NCBI GenBank assembly: GCA_009782955.1
Contig: WRIB01000001.1
Span: forward strand, 62,001 to 126,000
Reading direction: 5' to 3'
Source: Treponema sp.
GTDB lineage: Bacteria; Spirochaetota; Spirochaetia; Treponematales; Breznakiellaceae
Length of the DNA stretch: 64,000 bases
A program made the translations under genes and the position numbers. Position 1 is the first letter of the stretch. Every line of letters begins with the position of its first letter. The notes under the pieces were generated by a model. It was not told the origin of the DNA, ran no database searches, and saw only the letters and a list, made by a program, of their open reading frames with translations. This document shows, piece after piece, positions 42,770 to 50,715 of the stretch.

Positions 42770-43348
42770 ATGCCGTTATCGGACATAAATAATGAATCTT
42801 CCCCTCATTCGCAGATACCAAATCGTATCAGGGAGCTTCGTGAGAATGAAGAAAAGAGCGCCGAAGACCTGGTACGGGATACCGGGATCAGCGCCGAAGA
42901 TTACGAAGGATACGAATCGGGAAAGCTCGATATCCCTATCAGTATACTCTACAAAATTGCCGCAGCATTAAGCGTTGATCCAACGGTACTTTTAACCGGC
43001 GAAGATCCCCGAATGGAAAGCGCTGCGGTCTGCCGGGCAGGACAGGGGGTACAGATTGAACGTTACCCCGGTTATTCATTTTCCAGCCTCGCATATAATT
43101 TTAAAGGCCGTACCATTGAACCGCTCCTGGTGTACCTTGACCCTTCAAAACCTGAAGCTTCACAGGTTGCCCACGACGGCCAGGAATTTAACTACGTAAC
43201 AGAAGGAACGGTAAAGATTTCGGTAGGTAAACGTTCCTATGTTCTTGCAGCAGGAGACTCCATTTATTTTGATGCAAAGCTTCCCCATGGCCAGGCTGCA
43301 GTTGGAGGCCCTGCCCGGTTTATCACCATTATCCAGGAAAAACCATAA
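42770..43348 (+). CDS. XRE-family regulator with C-terminal cupin domain
   Basis: 192 residues. Residues about 15-75 are a Cro/CI-type helix-turn-helix (IRELRENEEKSAEDLVRDTG, ISILYKIAAALSVDPTVLL). Residues about 110-190 are a cupin (QEFNYVTEGTVKISVGKRSY, AAGDSIYFDAKLPHGQAAV). XRE-cupin proteins sense small molecules and often control the adjacent metabolic gene. The acyl-CoA synthetase gene starts 31 bases after its stop behind AGGAGG, a pairing found in several anaerobic lineages. It probably regulates that gene. Confidence 0.9.
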   Translation: MPLSDINNESSPHSQIPNRIRELRENEEKSAEDLVRDTGISAEDYEGYESGKLDIPISILYKIAAALSVDPTVLLTGEDPRMESAAVCRAGQGVQIERYPGYSFSSLAYNFKGRTIEPLLVYLDPSKPEASQVAHDGQEFNYVTEGTVKISVGKRSYVLAAGDSIYFDAKLPHGQAAVGGPARFITIIQEKP

Positions 43349-43379
43349 TTATGATTATTGTTTACCGCCAGGAGGCGGC

Positions 43380-45086
43380 ATGTGCATGAACGAAATACTT
43401 TCCCGGTTTTGCCCCAGAATTGATTTTGAAAGTTACGAAGATTTTTACGAAAACTACCGCTGCAATGTACCGGAAAATTTTAATTTTGCATTCGATGTGG
43501 CAGACGAATGGGCGCGTATTGATCCGGACAAACCCGCGCTTATATGGACAAACGACAACGGAGAAAAAAAAGAGTTTAACTTTAACGATATAAAGCGGCT
43601 TTCCGACAAAGCGGCAAATGTTCTGCAATCCCTGGGGATTACCAGGGGTGATGTGGTAATGTTAATCCTCAAGCAGCGGCCGGAAGTGTGGATAATGATG
43701 ATCGCCCTGGAAAAAATCGGCGCAGTTTGCATACCGGGAACCTATCAGCTTACCAAAAAAGATCTCGTTTATCGCTGTAATATCGCCGAAGTAAAAATGC
43801 TCATTGCGGTAGATGATGAGGACCTTCTTTCCACAATGACTGCTTCGCTTCCGGAATGCGGAACAGTCCGCCACAAGGCTATTGTAGGATCAACAGTCCC
43901 GCAGGGTTTTATAGACCTACGAAGAGCCATTGATAAAGCACCGGAAACTTTTCAGCCGCCCAGGGAAGGCACAAAGCTGAGGGAACCGATGCTGATTTAT
44001 TTTTCGTCGGGAACCACCGGTATGCCCAAAATGGTGCTTCATGATCACAGCCTTCCTCTGGGACACATTGTTACAGCCAAATACTGGCATTGCGCCGAAG
44101 ACGGCAAAGTCCATTTAACCCAGACCGATTCCGGCTGGGCAAAATTTGCCTGGGGAAAGATCTATGGTCAGTGGATTTGCGGAGCGGTAATTGGCGTATA
44201 CGACACGGAAAAATTCACCCCATCCGGTCTTCTGGAAGCGCTGCAACGGCTGCGGCCCTATGGTTTTTGTGCACCGGCAACAATATACCGCTTTCTTATC
44301 AAGGAAGACCTTTCTACCCATGATTTTAGTTTTATCAAACATGCTTCCGTTGCAGGAGAACCCCTAAGCCCTGAGGTATACCACCAGATTGCAGAAAAAA
44401 CCGGCATGGAAATTCGGGAAGGTTTCGGCCAGTCGGAAACATCGGTCATGGCCGCCTGCTTTACCTGGCTGCCGGTAAAACCAGGTTCCATGGGCAAACC
44501 CGCCCCCCTCTTCGGCCTTGATCTGCTGGATGAAGCCGGAAGATTCTGCGACGACGGCATTGTGGGCAATATCAGCATCACTGCCGCAGGAGAACCGGGA
44601 ACCAATGACAGTAACACAATTCCCGGCCTGTTCCGGGGTTACTGGAAAGACGACGATATTACCCGTGCCAGCTGGTTTAACGGCACATACCGTACCGGAG
44701 ATATGGCCTGGCGGGATGCCGAAGGTTATTACTGGTTTGTTGGCCGCAACGACGATGTGATTAAATGTTCCGGTTATCGAATAGGCCCATTCGAGGTAGA
44801 AAGCGCCCTTATGGAACATCCTTCGGTATTGGAATGTGCTGTAACCGCTGTTCCCGACCCTGTGCGCGGACAAGTGGTTAAAGCGACCATAGTCCTGTCA
44901 AAAGGCTACGAAAGTTCAGATACACTGATCAAAGAACTGCAGAATCATGTTAAGCAGGTTACAGCCCCCTACAAATACCCGCGAATTGTGGAATTTACAA
45001 GTGAACTGCCAAAAACCATCAGCGGTAAGATACAGCGCAACGTGATACGTCAACGTGACGGCGACACACAACGTGACGGATCTTGA
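43380..45086 (+). CDS. AMP-forming acyl-CoA synthetase
   Basis: 568 residues from the ATG at 43380 behind CCAGGAGG; the open frame runs upstream across the cupin gene and is not used. Adenylate-forming motifs are present: the P-loop YFSSGTTGMPKMVLHD, the A5 motif GFGQSETSV, the A7/A8 region YRTGDMAWRDAEGYYWFVGR with DDVIKCSGYRIGPFEVESAL, and the catalytic lysine in PKTISGKIQRN. It activates a carboxylic acid with ATP to the CoA thioester. The layout resembles medium-chain (ACSM-type) and acetyl-type synthetases; the acid is not deducible. The XRE-cupin gene before it is a probable regulator. Confidence 0.9.
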   Translation: MCMNEILSRFCPRIDFESYEDFYENYRCNVPENFNFAFDVADEWARIDPDKPALIWTNDNGEKKEFNFNDIKRLSDKAANVLQSLGITRGDVVMLILKQRPEVWIMMIALEKIGAVCIPGTYQLTKKDLVYRCNIAEVKMLIAVDDEDLLSTMTASLPECGTVRHKAIVGSTVPQGFIDLRRAIDKAPETFQPPREGTKLREPMLIYFSSGTTGMPKMVLHDHSLPLGHIVTAKYWHCAEDGKVHLTQTDSGWAKFAWGKIYGQWICGAVIGVYDTEKFTPSGLLEALQRLRPYGFCAPATIYRFLIKEDLSTHDFSFIKHASVAGEPLSPEVYHQIAEKTGMEIREGFGQSETSVMAACFTWLPVKPGSMGKPAPLFGLDLLDEAGRFCDDGIVGNISITAAGEPGTNDSNTIPGLFRGYWKDDDITRASWFNGTYRTGDMAWRDAEGYYWFVGRNDDVIKCSGYRIGPFEVESALMEHPSVLECAVTAVPDPVRGQVVKATIVLSKGYESSDTLIKELQNHVKQVTAPYKYPRIVEFTSELPKTISGKIQRNVIRQRDGDTQRDGS

Positions 45087-45141
45087 CACAAATACCCTTT
45101 TCCGCTATGAATTAAATTCAATTTATGGTAAGGATAACAGG

Positions 45142-45459
45142 ATGTACGCTTTAGTTGAATTTAAGGGCCGGCAGTACAAAGCCGAAAAGGGCGCCCTCCT
45201 CAAGGTTAACAAAATTGATGCTGAGCCGGGGTCAAAACTCGATATTGATTCAGTGCTGCTTCTTTCCAAAGGCGAGGCAAATGTTGTAGTAGGGACTCCC
45301 TATGTAGCAGGCGCCAAGGTAAGTGCCGTGGTGGAAAGTCATGCCAAAGACAAGAAAATTATCGTTTTTAAGTATAAATCCAAGAAGGATTACCGGCGGA
45401 AACAAGGACACCGTCAGCAATATTCGGTTATCAAAATCGAGGAAATAATCGGAGCCTAG
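45142..45459 (+). CDS. rplU: 50S ribosomal protein L21
   Basis: 105 residues from the ATG at 45142 (MYALVEFKGRQYKAEKG), the usual L21 start; the open frame begins earlier at 45055 in overlap with the synthetase. The family phrases VDSVLLLSKGEANVVVGTPY-like and KYKSKKDYRRKQGHRQQYSVIKI are present. It binds 23S rRNA. It is the first gene of the conserved treponemal run rplU-prp-rpmA-obgE-nadD-lcp-rsfS. Its stop codon lies inside the left arm of a palindromic element that separates it from prp. Confidence 0.95.
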   Translation: MYALVEFKGRQYKAEKGALLKVNKIDAEPGSKLDIDSVLLLSKGEANVVVGTPYVAGAKVSAVVESHAKDKKIIVFKYKSKKDYRRKQGHRQQYSVIKIEEIIGA

Positions 45460-45613
45460 TAGCCTGTCGGGCTTGTAGAATTTTTACGGTAAGTAATCGC
45501 AAAATTCTACGATTTATGGGTTCCTTTGGGAGTTTGCAAGGTGGAAAATGCTCAAAAACTCTGTTTTTCGCATTTTACCAATAGAAAAGGGCAAAGCCCG
45601 ACAAACTCCTAGG
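45455..45613. repeat. foldback element exactly between rplU and prp
   Basis: Terminal arms CCTAGTAGCCTGTCGGGCTT (45455-45474) and AAGCCCGACAAACTCCTAGG (45594-45613) pair at 16 of 20 positions, with perfect outer CCTAG and inner TGTCGGGCTT blocks. Inside are GTAGAATTTT/AAAATTCTAC (45475-45510) and AAAATGC/GCATTTT (45545-45576, loop core AAAACTCTGTTTTT). The left arm contains the rplU stop; the prp ATG follows the right arm immediately. Confidence 0.75.
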
Positions 45614-45955
45614 ATGGTTACGGTAACAGCGGTTCTGGATGCATCAGGGCTTCTGAAAAGCTGTGATGTCCGAGGCCATGCTGGAGCCGGAAAACCGGGA
45701 AATGATATAGTCTGCGCTGCTGTTTCGGTGCTTGCCAGAACAGCTCAGATTGTCCTTTCCAACAGGGATGGGATTATAATCAGGAGCGAGGCTCTCCGGC
45801 GGGGGGAATTTACCCTGGAAACAGAGGTGCAGAATAATTCGGGGAAGGATTATCTTGCTGCCATTGGTACCTTTTTATTGGAAGGTTTACGCTCTGTAGC
45901 CGAGGAATATCCCGGGAATTGTGTTATTACTATTAAGAAAGAACGGAGGAATTGA
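45614..45955 (+). CDS. prp: ribosomal-processing cysteine protease-like protein (Prp)
   Basis: 113 residues from the ATG at 45614; the frame is open 22 codons further up, through the palindromic element. The motif [21 protein letters not shown] carries H22 and C34, the catalytic pair of Staphylococcus Prp. In Firmicutes Prp cuts an N-terminal extension off L27. Here the L27 gene follows one base after the prp stop and lacks that extension, so the target or role may differ. The gene order is the same as in other treponemes. Confidence 0.88.
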   Translation: MVTVTAVLDASGLLKSCDVRGHAGAGKPGNDIVCAAVSVLARTAQIVLSNRDGIIIRSEALRRGEFTLETEVQNNSGKDYLAAIGTFLLEGLRSVAEEYPGNCVITIKKERRN

Positions 45956-45956
45956 T

Positions 45957-46208
45957 ATGGCCAGAAAACGGGGCGGAAGCGGTGCAAAGAACGGACGGGA
46001 CTCAAATCCCCAGTATTTAGGTATCAAAGCATACGGCGGAACAACGGTAAAAGCCGGTACAATTATAGCCCGTCAGCGGGGTACTAAAATTCATCCCGGT
46101 CCCAATGTAGGATGCGGCGGAGACTATACCCTTTATGCCAAAGCCGACGGAAAAGTATCTTTTATCCAGCGTCAGGGCCGCAAACTTGCAACAATAATTG
46201 CAGAATAA
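45957..46208 (+). CDS. rpmA: 50S ribosomal protein L27
   Basis: 83 residues from the ATG at 45957 ([19 protein letters not shown]), with GGAGG just upstream. The body [20 protein letters not shown] and [20 protein letters not shown] is typical. The N-terminal tail reaches the peptidyl-transferase centre. There is no Firmicutes-type cleavable extension (the usual FF-A before the K-K-G). Translation from an upstream in-frame start would give [12 protein letters not shown] first, which does not look like a Prp site. Confidence 0.95.
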   Translation: MARKRGGSGAKNGRDSNPQYLGIKAYGGTTVKAGTIIARQRGTKIHPGPNVGCGGDYTLYAKADGKVSFIQRQGRKLATIIAE

Positions 46209-46232
46209 TCCCTTTGGCGCCAGGCGCTGCTA

Positions 46233-47270
46233 ATGCAAAAATTCGCTGATGAAGCGTTAATTGAAGTCTCGTCCGGAAAAGGGGGCAATGGTTGTGTCGC
46301 TTTTCGGCGGGAAAAATATGTCCCTAAAGGAGGACCTTCGGGCGGAGACGGGGGCAAGGGAGGAAACGTGATTTTTGCCATCAGGCGAAACCTCCGCACC
46401 CTTGCTCACCTTCGCTATCAACATTCATTCCAGGCGGAAAACGGACATGACGGAGAAGGCCGGGAACGAAATGGCCGGGACGGAAAAGATGTAGTTGTCC
46501 CACTTCCTCCAGGTTCTCTGCTTAAGGATCCTGAAACAAACGAAGTTATTCAGGATTTTGGCATAAACGACGAAGGAAATTTTGTTTTTCTGAAAGGAGG
46601 GAACGGCGGTTGGGGCAACGTACACTTTAAATCTTCGGTAAACCAGGCGCCCCGCAAAGCCCTGCCCGGTAAACCCGGGATTTTCCGCCGTCTTAAAGTA
46701 GAATTGCAAATAATGGCCGACATCGGCCTTGTCGGTTTTCCCAATGCAGGAAAATCCTCACTCCTCGATAAATATACCAATGCTCGCCCAAAAATAGCTC
46801 CCTATCCCTTTACCACAAAGATTCCCAATTTGGGAGTCCTTACCTTTGGGGCAGGAAAGTGGGCATCCGGAAAAAACACCGAAGACAGCCGGGACATTAT
46901 TATTGCAGATATTCCCGGGCTCATAGAAGGCGCTTCTCGGGGCGCCGGGCTTGGCCATCGTTTTCTTAAACATATTTCCCGAACTGCGGCTTTAATTTTT
47001 ATTATTGACTTATCGGAATCAAATTATCTTGAAGCTTTTGATATTTTACAGCAAGAACTTAATAATTTTTCTTCCGAGTTAAGCGCCAAAAAACGTCTGC
47101 TCTGTGGTTCAAAATGTGATCTTGAAGGAACCGGCGAAGCGTTAAAAAAACTCACTGCTAAATACCCCTCAGAAAAAGTTTTGGGGATTTCAGTCTTTTC
47201 CGGTCTTGGTCTTCCAGAACTGGCTGCAGAAATAAGCGTTCTGGTAAATTACACCGGGGACACCAGATGA
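46233..47270 (+). CDS. obgE: GTPase Obg/CgtA
   Basis: 345 residues. The glycine-rich Obg fold is at residues 1-158 (EVSSGKGGNGCVAFRREKYV, PSGGDGGKGGNVIF). The GTPase domain follows, with G1 GFPNAGKSSLLD, switch TTKIPNLGVL, G3 DIPGLIEGA and G4-like SKCDL in place of NKxD. It takes part in 50S assembly and stress control. The Obg C-terminal extension is short or absent, as in other spirochaetes. Its stop overlaps the nadD start by four bases. Confidence 0.95.
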   Translation: MQKFADEALIEVSSGKGGNGCVAFRREKYVPKGGPSGGDGGKGGNVIFAIRRNLRTLAHLRYQHSFQAENGHDGEGRERNGRDGKDVVVPLPPGSLLKDPETNEVIQDFGINDEGNFVFLKGGNGGWGNVHFKSSVNQAPRKALPGKPGIFRRLKVELQIMADIGLVGFPNAGKSSLLDKYTNARPKIAPYPFTTKIPNLGVLTFGAGKWASGKNTEDSRDIIIADIPGLIEGASRGAGLGHRFLKHISRTAALIFIIDLSESNYLEAFDILQQELNNFSSELSAKKRLLCGSKCDLEGTGEALKKLTAKYPSEKVLGISVFSGLGLPELAAEISVLVNYTGDTR

Positions 47271-48475
47271 AACTTGCTATTCTGGGGGGAAGCTTTAATC
47301 CCATTCATATAGGTCACCTGCATTTGGCTGATTCAGCCCTCTCGGTTTTTGGTTTTGACCGGCTTCTTCTTGTTCCGGCCAATATTTCTCCTTTTAAACA
47401 GGGAATGGACTGTGTAGAATCAGGCACAGGGCCTGAAGATATTACTGTTCCGGCGGAGTGTCCCGGCGCTTCAGCAACCGACCGGCTGGATATGATCCTT
47501 GCATCCATTACTGCCGATCCAAGGATTGCCGTTGAAGATCTGGAACTGCGGCGGGGCGGCGTTTCCTATACCATTGATACCGTAAAGGAAATTATCAATA
47601 GATATCATCCGGAGGGAAAGCCGGCCCTTATTCTGGGGGATGACCTTATTGCAGATTTTTCCAAATGGAAAGATGCTGAAGAATTGGCAGGAATTGCAGA
47701 CATTATTGTTGCACGGCGTATAGCCGGTTTAAAAAAAATAAAATTCCCGTATCCTTATCATGTGCTGAATAACGAAGTAATGGATATTTCTTCAGCGATG
47801 ATCCGGGAAAGAATTACCAAAGATGATGCCGGCAGTAAAGCCTGGCATTACCTGGTACCCGGAGGGGCGCAGATTATAATTAAAAGCAGAAAACTGTATC
47901 AGGCCATTCAACAAAAAGAGAAGGATACTGATAACAGGCCAAAATCCAAAGCAAACAGGGAAATAACTGCCGAACTTATTGCACGGGTGGAAGAAGAAGC
48001 AAGGTTAACCTTATCCGCCAAACGTTTTATCCATTCCAGAAATACAGCTCTAATGGCCAGGGACATTGCCTTCCGTTACAATCTGGATGCCGATGCCGCA
48101 TATTTGGCAGGAATAGCCCACGACATGGCAAAAAACCAGAGCACGAGTCTCGACCACGGAAAGAAAGCGGCGGTATTGCTATACACACGATTCAACATAC
48201 ATAATAAGGATGTACAGGAAGCGATAGAAGTCCATACTACCGGAAAACCCGGAATGGGGGATTTGGCCAAAGCGGTGTTTATTGCAGATAAAATTGAATT
48301 TTCACGATCAGGTGAACACAGCAAGCTTAGGGACATGATCGCAGGGAAAGCAGCGGAAAATACAAGCAGTCTGGATGAACTTTTTTATACGGTTTTAAAG
48401 AGTAATATCAGCTGGCTTAAAGAAGCCGGTATTAAGGCTTCCAAAAAAACACTCCGTCTGCTGGAGGAAAAGTGA
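47267..48475 (+). CDS. nadD: NadD fused to a YqeK-like HD hydrolase
   Basis: 402 residues. Residues 1-205 are nicotinate-nucleotide adenylyltransferase: GGSFNPIHIGHLHLAD with the nucleotidyl-transferase HIGH motif, VSYTIDTVKEII, LILGDDLIADFSKW and the late SSAMIRERI. Residues about 235-400 are an HD domain of the YqeK type (KRFIHSRNTALMARDIAFRY, GIAHDMAKN, EVHTTGKPGM), a family that cleaves Ap4A symmetrically. In Bacillus these are two adjacent genes; here they are one reading frame, linked by a charged stretch at about 210-235. The insert near residue 45-65 is longer than in most NadD proteins. Confidence 0.92.
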   Translation: MKLAILGGSFNPIHIGHLHLADSALSVFGFDRLLLVPANISPFKQGMDCVESGTGPEDITVPAECPGASATDRLDMILASITADPRIAVEDLELRRGGVSYTIDTVKEIINRYHPEGKPALILGDDLIADFSKWKDAEELAGIADIIVARRIAGLKKIKFPYPYHVLNNEVMDISSAMIRERITKDDAGSKAWHYLVPGGAQIIIKSRKLYQAIQQKEKDTDNRPKSKANREITAELIARVEEEARLTLSAKRFIHSRNTALMARDIAFRYNLDADAAYLAGIAHDMAKNQSTSLDHGKKAAVLLYTRFNIHNKDVQEAIEVHTTGKPGMGDLAKAVFIADKIEFSRSGEHSKLRDMIAGKAAENTSSLDELFYTVLKSNISWLKEAGIKASKKTLRLLEEK

Positions 48476-49686
48476 AGAAAACCTTTGATTATAAAACAGA
48501 TATAAGTATATTTCTCCTTTTGGCCATTGTTTTGTTCCTCGTGGCCGGGATCATTTTTACCCTTAATGTCCTCCGATCAGACCCTATAGAAGAAGCCCTG
48601 GCCGGAGAAAACCTTATCAATATCTTTTTTATTCTGGAACATGAACATAAACCTTTGGGCTCCTATGTAATAATGTACTCCCCCATGAATAACAGAGCGG
48701 CTGCGATTTCCATACCGGGTGATACAGGGCGGATCTTAAAAACCGTAGACAAAATGGACAGACTTGATTCGGTATACCTTTCAAATAACATTGAACCTTA
48801 CAAAACGGAAGTGGAAGAACTATTGGGACTTTCCATCTCTTATTCGATTGTGTTTGAAACAGAAAAATTGGCAAAAATTATTGATACCATAGACGGAGTA
48901 AAAATATTTATTCCGCATTCAATAGAGGTTTTCGAAGAAGAAATCATTCTTTTTCCTTCAGGGAATATTACCCTGGATGGCGATAAAGGAATACAGTATA
49001 TAGTGTTCGAACTGCCCGAAGATGAATCTGCCGATACGAATCTCCGGCGCGAACGGTTCTTTCTGGGACTTATGAAAAGACTCGGAGAAAAGAACGATCT
49101 TTTATCGAAACCTTCAATAGCCAGTTTTTTTTATTCTCTTCTGAATACCAGAATGAACCGGCTTACTCAAAGAAAACTCTTTGAAGCTCTGTCAAAGCTG
49201 GACATGGACCGGATAAACCCGCAGGCAGTATCAGGCAGATACCAGGAAATATCGGGCCAGAGGCTTCTAATGCCCGATTATAACGGAGCGGTAATCAGGG
49301 ACGTTGTCCGGCAGGCACAGCGCAGTCTTGTGCAAAAAACTCAGGGTACCCTTATAGAACGGGTCTTTACTGTGGAAATACTCAACGGAACTGTTACTAC
49401 GGGACTTGCAGCCAGAACCGCGGATCTGATACAGAGTTTTAACTACGATGTGATTGCCACAGGCAATGCAACCCAGAACGATTATGAGAATACGGAAATA
49501 ATCGATCGTACCGGAATAGAAAATGCAGTAAATAGTTTTGCTGCGGTAATTCGGTGTACAAATATACGATTTGAATCAAAACTCCCCGACGAGACCGAAC
49601 CGGGGATTATAACCAGCGAAAGCCGGGCGGATTTTACTCTGATTCTGGGAAAGGATTTTAATGGACGGTTCGTTACAGGAAACTAG
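48472..49686 (+). CDS. LytR-CpsA-Psr family protein with LytR_C domain
   Basis: 404 residues from a GTG at 48472 overlapping the nadD stop (GTGA). One membrane segment (ISIFLLLAIVLFLVAGIIFTL) is followed by an LCP domain (YVIMYSPMNNRAAAISIPGDT, DTIDGVKIFIP). The LytR_C domain is near residues 300-390 (VEILNGTVTTGLAARTADLI). LCP enzymes attach glycopolymers to peptidoglycan in Gram-positives; in spirochaetes the role is not established. Some of the arginines that contact polyprenyl-phosphate in classical LCP proteins are not obvious, so activity is uncertain. Confidence 0.85.
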   Translation: MKKTFDYKTDISIFLLLAIVLFLVAGIIFTLNVLRSDPIEEALAGENLINIFFILEHEHKPLGSYVIMYSPMNNRAAAISIPGDTGRILKTVDKMDRLDSVYLSNNIEPYKTEVEELLGLSISYSIVFETEKLAKIIDTIDGVKIFIPHSIEVFEEEIILFPSGNITLDGDKGIQYIVFELPEDESADTNLRRERFFLGLMKRLGEKNDLLSKPSIASFFYSLLNTRMNRLTQRKLFEALSKLDMDRINPQAVSGRYQEISGQRLLMPDYNGAVIRDVVRQAQRSLVQKTQGTLIERVFTVEILNGTVTTGLAARTADLIQSFNYDVIATGNATQNDYENTEIIDRTGIENAVNSFAAVIRCTNIRFESKLPDETEPGIITSESRADFTLILGKDFNGRFVTGN

Positions 49687-50158
49687 GAAGGACGGCAGCC
49701 TGAAACAGTCAAATCAACCGGTGTATTCAGCCCCGGTAATACTGGAAAGCCCAAAAACACCGGGTGCAGAAGATGTCATCTCTATTTGTAAACTGCTGGA
49801 AGAACATAAAGGGGATGATGTAGTAGCTCTTGACCTGAGAAAATTAAATCTTTGGACAGATTTTTTTATTATCTCTACAGTTTCAAGTAACGCTCATCTT
49901 CAGGGTCTCCAGCGGCATGTTAAAGAATATGCCGGCGAGCAGGGATTCAATGTACAGCGCCAAACCCGGCGGGAAGGAAACGCCGTTAACAATAATTCGC
50001 ATGGCTTCACAGACGGCGCCAGCTTTGCGGGCGGCGGGTGGAATTTAATTGATATGGGAACGGTTGTAATTCATCTTATGACAATCCAATCCAGAGAATT
50101 TTACGAGTTGGAAGCGCTATGGAGTTCTGCCGAACGTGTCTACCCTGTAAACAACTGA
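49661..50158 (+). CDS. rsfS: ribosomal silencing factor RsfS
   Basis: 165 residues. The RsfS/Iojap core starts near residue 37 (EDVISICKLLEEHKGDDVVALDL), with LWTDFFIISTVSSNAHLQGL and GNLIDMG-like WNLIDMGTVVIHLMTIQSREFYELEALW. It binds L14 and blocks subunit joining. The first 35 residues, encoded in overlap with the LCP gene, are not conserved; a later start is possible, though no Met lies between residue 1 and the core. It closes the rplU operon. Confidence 0.92.
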   Translation: MDGSLQETRKDGSLKQSNQPVYSAPVILESPKTPGAEDVISICKLLEEHKGDDVVALDLRKLNLWTDFFIISTVSSNAHLQGLQRHVKEYAGEQGFNVQRQTRREGNAVNNNSHGFTDGASFAGGGWNLIDMGTVVIHLMTIQSREFYELEALWSSAERVYPVNN

Positions 50159-50217
50159 CAATTTTTTAATACTTCAGTTTTTATACAGACTCATATAAAA
50201 TTTTGGACCAGAATCGC

Positions 50218-50508
50218 TTACTCGTCAAAATCGTCGTAATCGACATCTTCTTCGTAGTCGTAATCGTCTTCTTCTTCCTCGTCAAATTCATCTTCATCAT
50301 CATCAAATTCATCGGTATCGTCAAAATCATCATCAAATTCATCTTCGTCATCATCAAAATCATCTTCAAGATCATCATCTGCCTCATCACTAAGGACTAT
50401 CTGGCAGATGCGCTCAAGCCAGTCCTTGGCAGTTTCTAAGGGCAATTTCCTTACATGCGTGGTTTTAAGGTCTGCATTCTCCAGGGGCAATAATTCCAGG
50501 TACTCCAT
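50218..50508 (-). CDS. small acidic-tailed protein
   Basis: 96 residues. The first 42 residues (MEYLELLPLENADLKTTHVR, LPLETAKDWLERICQIVL) form a small folded part, and the remaining half is almost only Asp, Glu, Phe and Tyr. AAGGAG precedes the ATG on the minus strand. Codons of the tail are GAT/GAC/GAA and [13 protein letters not shown]. Acidic tails of this kind occur on chaperone-like or RNA-polymerase-delta-like proteins, but I cannot assign a family. It is convergent with rsfS. The reading frame is supported by the conserved-looking start and ribosome site. Confidence 0.65.
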   Translation of the reverse strand: MEYLELLPLENADLKTTHVRKLPLETAKDWLERICQIVLSDEADDDLEDDFDDDEDEFDDDFDDTDEFDDDEDEFDEEEEDDYDYEEDVDYDDFDE

Positions 50509-50564
50509 CTAAAATCTCCTTTCTTCTGAACATAAGGGAGTAAATAAAGTTCTGTCAAGTGTTT

Positions 50565-50654
50565 ATCTGAAGCTTTTTAAAACTTTTAGTTTAAAAAAGT
50601 ACTTCAGATGAGCTTGTTCCAAGGTAGCTGTTCCAAAAACTGAAGTTTTGGAAC
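50565..50654. repeat. two hairpins upstream of ispE
   Basis: ATCTGAAG...CTTCAGAT (50565-50609) and GTTCCAAAAACTGAAGTTTTGGAAC (50630-50654). The second shares its core CAAAAACTGAAGTTTTG with the hairpin at 15874-15904, while the outer arms differ but stay complementary. Confidence 0.6.
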
Positions 50655-50715
50655 AACCTCAGATTATTGAAAAAACTCATCTTGATTCAGTAAAAAATAT
50701 AGTAAAAAATAGCCT

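Noticed and set aside
50218-50390. Plus- and minus-strand frames rich in Met/Leu or Ile/Val across the acidic-tail region
   Set aside because: They are out-of-frame readings of GAT/GAA-type repeats encoding the acidic tail.
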